From contig NZ_JAOVZB010000006.1 in NCBI RefSeq assembly GCF_025716875.1, forward strand, positions 62,001 through 126,000: DNA of 64,000 bases. The letters are read 5' to 3'. Both the position numbers and the translations under genes were made by a program. Position 1 is the stretch's first letter. Each line of letters begins with the position of its first letter. The notes beneath the pieces were generated by a model that was not told where the DNA came from, made no database searches, and worked only from the letters and a program-made list of their open reading frames with translations. This DNA comes from Marinomonas sargassi (lineage in GTDB: Bacteria > Pseudomonadota > Gammaproteobacteria > Pseudomonadales > Marinomonadaceae). Positions 59,474 through 64,000 of this stretch are shown here, piece after piece.

Positions 59474-60205
59474 CTATCGACCACCATAACGACGTTGACG
59501 ACTTCTATAAATCTGAAGCGCCTCAAGGAAATGCTGCTCACCAAAATCCGGCCACAGCACTGGCAGAAAGACGAATTCAGAATAAGCGGCTTGCCACAGT
59601 AAAAAATTACTAATGCGCTCTTCTCCTGACGTTCTAATTAAAAGATCGAGCGCTGGAAGCTCTGCAAGCTGAACATGACTACCTAGCATCCGCTCATCAA
59701 TTTGATCAATGGATAACTCACCCGTTTGAACCCTTTTAGCAACCGCTTTGGTTGCTTCAGCGATGTCCCACCGGCCCCCATAATTGGCGGCAATAACTAA
59801 AGTCATTTGATCGTTGTTTTGTGTTGCTTTTTCGACAGCAGCAATTTGATCTTGTAGTGACTCACTAAATGCCGATAAATCTCCGATCACCTTTAATTGA
59901 ATCTTATGTTTATTGAGATTTTTAAGTTCCTTTTTCAAGGACCTCATAAACAATGTCATCAGGCCATCCACTTCAAGCTGTGGGCGTTTCCAATTTTCAC
60001 TGGAAAAAGCAAACAAAGTGAGCACTTTCACTCCAGACTTAGCCGCCACTTCAACAGCCCTGCGCACAGCAGTGGCCCCTGCGGTATGGCCCGCAATACT
60101 CGGTAGATATTTCTGCTTCGCCCAACGATTGTTGCCATCCATAATGATGGCAACATGAGCAGGAGCAGCAACTGATTCAGCATCAGTTTCAACCACTTCA
60201 GGCAT
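59474..60205 (-). CDS. uppS: Undecaprenyl diphosphate synthase
   Basis: The 243-residue cis-prenyltransferase builds the C55 carrier lipid for peptidoglycan and surface polymers. Visible are VAIIMDGNNRWAKQ (catalytic Asp about 23), FAFSSENWKRP, and RTSGEERISNFLLWQAAYSEF with LWPDF. It follows frr after 44 bases with a terminator-like hairpin between. Confidence 0.96.
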   Translation of the reverse strand: MPEVVETDAESVAAPAHVAIIMDGNNRWAKQKYLPSIAGHTAGATAVRRAVEVAAKSGVKVLTLFAFSSENWKRPQLEVDGLMTLFMRSLKKELKNLNKHKIQLKVIGDLSAFSESLQDQIAAVEKATQNNDQMTLVIAANYGGRWDIAEATKAVAKRVQTGELSIDQIDERMLGSHVQLAELPALDLLIRTSGEERISNFLLWQAAYSEFVFLPVLWPDFGEQHFLEALQIYRSRQRRYGGR

Positions 60206-60222
60206 ATATATTTCCTAACAAT

Positions 60223-60247
60223 AAAAAACGAGCTTGCGCTCGCTTTT
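60223..60247 (-). terminator. Intrinsic terminator or attenuator between frr and uppS
   Basis: CGAGC (60229-60233) pairs with GCTCG (60238-60242) around a 4-base loop. On the minus strand a run of six T follows directly. The stem is only 5 bp of strong pairs, so partial read-through is likely. Confidence 0.65.
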
Positions 60248-60249
60248 CA

Positions 60250-60807
60250 TTAAATTTCCATCAAGTCTTTTTCTTTCGCTGCAAGCTTTTCTTCTACTAG
60301 AGCAACATACTTGTCCGTGATTTTTTGCACTTGATCCTGACCTCGACGTTCCTCGTCTTCAGAAATTTCTTTTTCTTTAACCAAGTCTTTCAAGTTGCCA
60401 TTGGCGTCACGACGCACATTACGGATCGCTATACGGCCATTTTCCGCTTCGCCTTTTGCTTGCTTGAAGTAATTTTTACGAGTTTCTTCCGTCAGCGCAG
60501 GCATTGGAATACGGATTAAGCCACCCGTTGTTACTGGGTTCAAGCCCAAATCAGACTTCATGATTGCCTTCTCAATTTCAGGCACTAAATTACTTTCCCA
60601 TGGAGACACACCCAGTGTTCGCGCATCTTCCACTGTAATATTCGCCACTTGACTTAGCGGCGTATCGGAACCGTAGTAGTTCACTTTCACAGAGTCTAAG
60701 ATACTAGGGTGAGCACGCCCTGTACGGATTTTTTTGAAAGAGTTCTCTACAGATGATACTGCTTTATTCATGCGTTCTTCTGCATCTTTAAGAATTTCGT
60801 TAATCAT
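60250..60807 (-). CDS. frr: Ribosome recycling factor
   Basis: The 185-residue factor splits post-termination ribosomes with EF-G. It starts [15 protein letters not shown] and contains [29 protein letters not shown] and the ending [23 protein letters not shown]. Length equals E. coli. GAGGAAG precedes its ATG. The gene upstream (pyrH) is broken, and no intact promoter was identified with confidence. Confidence 0.97.
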   Translation of the reverse strand: MINEILKDAEERMNKAVSSVENSFKKIRTGRAHPSILDSVKVNYYGSDTPLSQVANITVEDARTLGVSPWESNLVPEIEKAIMKSDLGLNPVTTGGLIRIPMPALTEETRKNYFKQAKGEAENGRIAIRNVRRDANGNLKDLVKEKEISEDEERRGQDQVQKITDKYVALVEEKLAAKEKDLMEI

Positions 60808-60814
60808 AACTTCC

Positions 60815-61179
60815 TCACTTAATCAGTGTACCTTCATCACCACCTACCATGGTATTTACCAAGGCACCTGGTTTATTCATATTAAAAACACGTATAGGCA
60901 TACTGTGATCTCGAGCTAACAAATTGCGGTTAAATCCATAACACCCAATTGCTTCTCCAACACTTCGTCATAATTTAAAAGTGTCGCACTTCACAGCAGT
61001 AAAATCTTTCATAGGGCCAGCCGAATAAACCCTATCCACTTCTGTCGCTTTCAATACAACATCAGCATTCATCTCAATACCGCATAAACAAGCAGCAGAG
61101 TCTGTTGTAAAGAATGGATTACCTGTTCCTACAGAGAAGATTAACACATCTCCTTTTTACGATTTCGAGCAATCTTTCG
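60815..61179 (-). pseudogene. pyrH: Remnant of pyrH (UMP kinase)
   Basis: Pieces in different frames match the last 113-120 residues of PyrH in order: [20 protein letters not shown] (from 61153), [18 protein letters not shown], then after a shift near 60980 [18 protein letters not shown]. After a second shift near 60918, [20 protein letters not shown] and [11 protein letters not shown] follow to a TGA at 60815. A third shift near 61155 probably joins RKIARNRKK to GDV. In-frame stops occur at 60968 and near 60917. The first half of the gene, about 120 residues with the P-loop-like GEAL region, is absent. The position between tsf and frr is the normal pyrH site. KVDGV has become EVDRV and ADP has become AGP, consistent with relaxed selection. 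Confidence 0.9.
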
Positions 61180-61206
61180 ATAAATAAACTTTATTATTTT
61201 CTCTCA

Positions 61207-61233
61207 CAAAAAGGGGCAGTCAAGCTGCCCCTT
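61207..61233 (-). terminator. Rho-independent terminator after tsf
   Basis: GGGGCAG (61213-61219) pairs with CTGCCCC (61225-61231) around a 5-base loop. Five T follow on the minus strand. It lies 28 bases past the tsf stop, between tsf and the pyrH remnant. Confidence 0.9.
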
Positions 61234-61260
61234 CATTGTGCAAGACATCGAACTTAAAGA

Positions 61261-62121
61261 TTAACCTTTAAGTTGTGCCGCCACTTCAGCAGCAAAGTCA
61301 ACTTCTTCGACTTCGATACCTTCACCTACTTCAAGGCGAACAAAAGAAGTAACCGTTGCACCAGCGTCTTTAACTAACTGACCAACTTTAACTTCTGGGT
61401 TCTTAACAAAAGGCTGTTCTACTAGGCTGTTTTCAGCCAAGAATTTCTTCATGCGACCAACAATCATTTTATCAACGATTTCTGCTGGCTTACCAGCCAT
61501 ATCAGGCTGAGCACGAACAATCTCTTCTTCTTTAGCAAGTACATCAGCAGGCATGTCATCACCACGAACAACTTGTGGCGCAACGGCTGCTACATGCATA
61601 GACACATCTTTAGCTAGTTCTTCAGAACCACCTTCCAACTGAGTCAATACTGCAATCTGACCGTTTCCGTGAAGGTAACCACTCACAAGAGCGCCTTCTA
61701 CGATAACAGCACGACGAGGAGTGATGTTTTCGCCAATTTTCTGAACTAAGGCTTCACGAGCATCACCAAGTTCACCTGCCAACAAAGTAGCCATGTCAGT
61801 TTCTTTTGTTTCAAAAGCAACGTCTGCAACTTTATTTGCGAAAGCAACAAAACCTTCATCACGAGATGCGAAATCAGTTTCTGAGTTTACTTCAACCAAC
61901 ATACCATAAGAAGCATCATCTGCTACTCGCATGATGATGGTACCTTCAGCAGCAGTACGACCAGCTTTCTTAGCTGCTTTCATACCACTTGTTTTACGAA
62001 GCTCTTCAATTGCTACTTCAACGTCAGCGTTAGCAGCGACAAGTGCTTTCTTACACTCCATCATGCCTAAGCCAGTACGCTCACGTAGCTCTTTTACCAA
62101 TGCTGCAGATACTGCGGCCAT
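61261..62121 (-). CDS. tsf: Translation elongation factor Ts
   Basis: The 286-residue exchange factor recycles EF-Tu. It has the N-terminal UBA-like domain ([20 protein letters not shown]), the TDFAS motif (about 81-85) that inserts into EF-Tu, the coiled-coil insert and a C-terminal module. Length is typical. It follows rpsB after 82 bases, the usual rpsB-tsf operon. Confidence 0.97.
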   Translation of the reverse strand: MAAVSAALVKELRERTGLGMMECKKALVAANADVEVAIEELRKTSGMKAAKKAGRTAAEGTIIMRVADDASYGMLVEVNSETDFASRDEGFVAFANKVADVAFETKETDMATLLAGELGDAREALVQKIGENITPRRAVIVEGALVSGYLHGNGQIAVLTQLEGGSEELAKDVSMHVAAVAPQVVRGDDMPADVLAKEEEIVRAQPDMAGKPAEIVDKMIVGRMKKFLAENSLVEQPFVKNPEVKVGQLVKDAGATVTSFVRLEVGEGIEVEEVDFAAEVAAQLKG

Positions 62122-62203
62122 GTTAAATCCTCTTCACAATTCAAATTTAAAAAAGGAGGTGACACACCTCCCTTTAGAAACCGAAACAAACCTTTAGGCT
62201 TGC

Positions 62204-62938
62204 TTACGCTTCAGTTGCTTCGCTTACTTCAACGAACTCGTCTGCAGTACCAGCAGTCGCACTGCGACCTTCTAGTGCAGCATCTGCAAATGCAGAAACA
62301 TACAACTGTACAGCACGAATCGCATCGTCGTTTGCAGGAATAACGTAATCGATTCCATCTGGATCACTGTTAGTATCAACGATACCGATAACAGGGATAC
62401 CTAATTTGTTTGCTTCTTTAATAGCAATACGCTCGTGATCAACGTCAACAACAAACAATACATCTGGAAGACCGCCCATATCCTTGATACCACCGATTGA
62501 AAGCTCAAGTTTCTCAAGCTCACGTGTACGCATCAAAGCTTCTTTTTTAGTGATCTTTTCAAAAGTTCCATCCGTCATTTGCTTTTCAAGGTCACGAAGA
62601 CGCTTGATAGAAGCACGAATAGTTTTGTAGTTTGTCAACATACCACCTAACCAACGGTGGTTTACGAAAGGCATACCAGCACGAAGTGCTTGCTCTTTAA
62701 TCGTTTTAGACGCAGCACGCTTAGTACCAACAAACAAAACCTTATTTTTGTTCTCAGCCATTTTTTTAACAAGCTCTAAAGCGCTGTTAAGAGCTGGAAC
62801 TGTGTGCTCAAGGTTGATGATATGAATCTTGTTACGAGCGCCAAAAATGAAAGGCTTCATTTTTGGATTCCAGTAACGAGTTTGGTGACCAAAGTGTGAG
62901 CCAACCTGTAAAAGGTCGCGCATAGAAACTGTAGGCAT
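62204..62938 (-). CDS. rpsB: 30S ribosomal protein S2
   Basis: The 244-residue ribosomal protein starts [20 protein letters not shown] with the S2 signature and contains the [11 protein letters not shown] block and the [20 protein letters not shown] stretch. An acidic tail ends the protein. It is the first gene of the rpsB-tsf operon. Confidence 0.98.
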   Translation of the reverse strand: MPTVSMRDLLQVGSHFGHQTRYWNPKMKPFIFGARNKIHIINLEHTVPALNSALELVKKMAENKNKVLFVGTKRAASKTIKEQALRAGMPFVNHRWLGGMLTNYKTIRASIKRLRDLEKQMTDGTFEKITKKEALMRTRELEKLELSIGGIKDMGGLPDVLFVVDVDHERIAIKEANKLGIPVIGIVDTNSDPDGIDYVIPANDDAIRAVQLYVSAFADAALEGRSATAGTADEFVEVSEATEA

Positions 62939-63259
62939 TTTACTATCCTTTATGTTTTTGGGTTATTTTTAAGCTTGCCAGCTAAAAGCGTCAGTCAAAC
63001 AAGGTTTAAAGCAACCTAAGACACCCCAGACACTTTTATGTATTGCGACAAGATCGTTGATTTAATAAATTTACTCATTACAGATAGATACCTGTTTGAG
63101 CGGGCGTTTTATACCATATTCACTAGCAAACCAAAAGACTTAAACATGCTTTTTACACATCCCGTAGAAAAGTTTTTACTACCGAGATTGGGATTCTAAC
63201 TAGCAAATCATGTAGAATATGCGCAATTAAATTATTTACCATTTCAAAGACACGATATT
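62939..63259. other. Divergent rpsB/map intergenic region
   Basis: This 321-base gap holds no gene. It contains a -10 like TATAAA (minus, 63113-63108) that would give a leader of roughly 165 bases for rpsB. In gammaproteobacteria such a leader carries the S2 autoregulatory structure, but I did not resolve one here. For map, TAGAAT (63213-63218) with TTGGGA 19 bases before it is a possible weak promoter. Confidence 0.5.
63108..63113 (-). promoter_or_regulatory. Candidate -10 element for rpsB-tsf
   Basis: The minus strand reads TTGGTT, 15 bases, then TATAAA followed by a GC-rich ACGCCCGC discriminator, the pattern expected of stringently controlled ribosomal promoters. The spacing is short by two bases. 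Confidence 0.4.
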
Positions 63260-64000
63260 ATGAGTAACGACATCCTGCAGAAAGTTGAAGAACTGACTAA
63301 AAATGGCCGCCTTGATGTGCCAAAAGCAACCCCACGCACTGCGGCAACTCGATTCACTGACATTAGTGACATAGAAGGCATGAGAGTCGCAGGAAAACTG
63401 GCGGCTAACGTTTTAGAAATGCTAGAAGAGTATGTTGTTCCTGGAGTTACTACAGACCAACTGGACATCATCGCCCATAACTACATTGTAGGCGTTCAAG
63501 GCTCCATTCCAGCACCTCTAAACTATCACGGGTTCCCCAAGTCTTGCTGCACCTCTGTTAACGATGTTATCTGCCACGGTATCCCTAATGATAAAGCCTT
63601 GAAAAAAGGCGATGTAGTGAACATTGACATCACCATTATAAAAGACGGCTACTATGGTGATACTAGCCGTATGTTTTTTGCAGGCCCTGCACTCCCCCAT
63701 GCAGAACGTTTAGCAAAAGTAACCCAAGAGTGCCTATATCTAGCAATCGATATGGTAAAACCGGGTGTTCGATTGGGCGATATCGGTGCTGCCATCTCGG
63801 CCTACGCCCACAAAAATCACTATTCGGTCGTTGAAGAATATTGTGGCCATGGTATCGGCACTACCTTCCATGGCGAACCACAAGTTGCCCATTACGGCAA
63901 AGCAGGTACTGGCTTTGTTTTGGAAGAAGGCATGACATTCACCATTGAACCTATGATTAATGCCGGAAAACGACAAGTAAAACACACAGGCCCAGACAAC
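63260..64000 (+). CDS. map: Type I methionine aminopeptidase, cut by the right edge
   Basis: The 247 codons from ATG 63260 are open to the window end. Features are NYHGFPKSCCTSVNDVICHG (substrate-binding histidine near the middle), the metal aspartates in VNIDITIIKDGYYGDTS, CGHGIGTTFHGEPQV and the metal glutamate in FTIEPMIN. The protein has about 20 extra N-terminal residues compared with E. coli Map. It removes initiator methionine. It is divergent from rpsB, the usual arrangement. Confidence 0.95.
   Translation, partial: MSNDILQKVEELTKNGRLDVPKATPRTAATRFTDISDIEGMRVAGKLAANVLEMLEEYVVPGVTTDQLDIIAHNYIVGVQGSIPAPLNYHGFPKSCCTSVNDVICHGIPNDKALKKGDVVNIDITIIKDGYYGDTSRMFFAGPALPHAERLAKVTQECLYLAIDMVKPGVRLGDIGAAISAYAHKNHYSVVEEYCGHGIGTTFHGEPQVAHYGKAGTGFVLEEGMTFTIEPMINAGKRQVKHTGPDN

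Noticed and set aside
60815-61179. Reading the tsf-frr gap as ordinary intergenic DNA or as an intact short gene
   Set aside because: Translation in the three minus frames gives consecutive PyrH C-terminal blocks in order, so it is a gene remnant. In-frame stops exclude a functional product.

Overview
This 64 kb chromosomal window comes from an AT-rich gammaproteobacterium. Gene order and protein sequences point to Oceanospirillales, most like Marinomonas. That placement is inference from recognised protein families, not a database result. There are no rRNA genes, prophage, complete insertion sequence or CRISPR array. One tRNA, tRNA-Val(GAC), is present.

Layout. 0-4 kb: the end of a TRAP transporter (DctQ tail, DctM), an AEC-family carrier and a GabD-type aldehyde dehydrogenase. 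4-10 kb: tRNA-Val, then an oligopeptide ABC operon (oppA-oppB-oppC and a fused OppDF ATPase) on the minus strand. 10-23 kb: housekeeping genes (uvrB, pyrF, lapB-lapA, ihfB, ppa, trxB, moeB, gsk) with a persulfide dioxygenase/SulP pair. 23-33 kb: one long minus-strand cluster, pyrG-eno then ftsB-ispD-ispF-truD-surE-pcm-DUF368-nlpD-rpoS. 33-37.5 kb: a DUF6482-like protein, a P-loop kinase, and a membrane protein overlapping a DUF3857/transglutaminase protein.

37.6-43.2 kb is the accessory part. It holds small, mostly unrecognised minus-strand ORFs separated by imperfect inverted repeats that behave like integron attC sites. Several ORFs stop inside the left core site, and the next ORF starts a few bases after the right core site. 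No integrase gene is present. I read this as an integrase-less cassette array (CALIN type), flanked by dispersed repeats.

43.2-63 kb is the classic envelope and translation cluster, read right to left: rpsB-tsf-[pyrH remnant]-frr-uppS-cdsA-dxr-rseP-bamA-skp-lpxD-fabZ-lpxA-lpxB-rnhB-dnaE-accA-tilS. Its most surprising feature is pyrH, the normally essential UMP kinase gene. Only about the last 120 codons remain, with frameshifts, and tsf upstream has its own terminator. A working UMP kinase must be encoded elsewhere. map (methionine aminopeptidase) diverges from rpsB and runs off the right edge.

Functional threads. The isoprenoid and lipid-carrier route is well covered (dxr, ispD, ispF, uppS, and a DUF368/PopT-type undecaprenyl-phosphate translocase). 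So are lipid A synthesis (lpxD, fabZ, lpxA, lpxB) and its control (lapA/lapB), outer-membrane assembly (bamA, skp, rseP) and stress regulation (rpoS).
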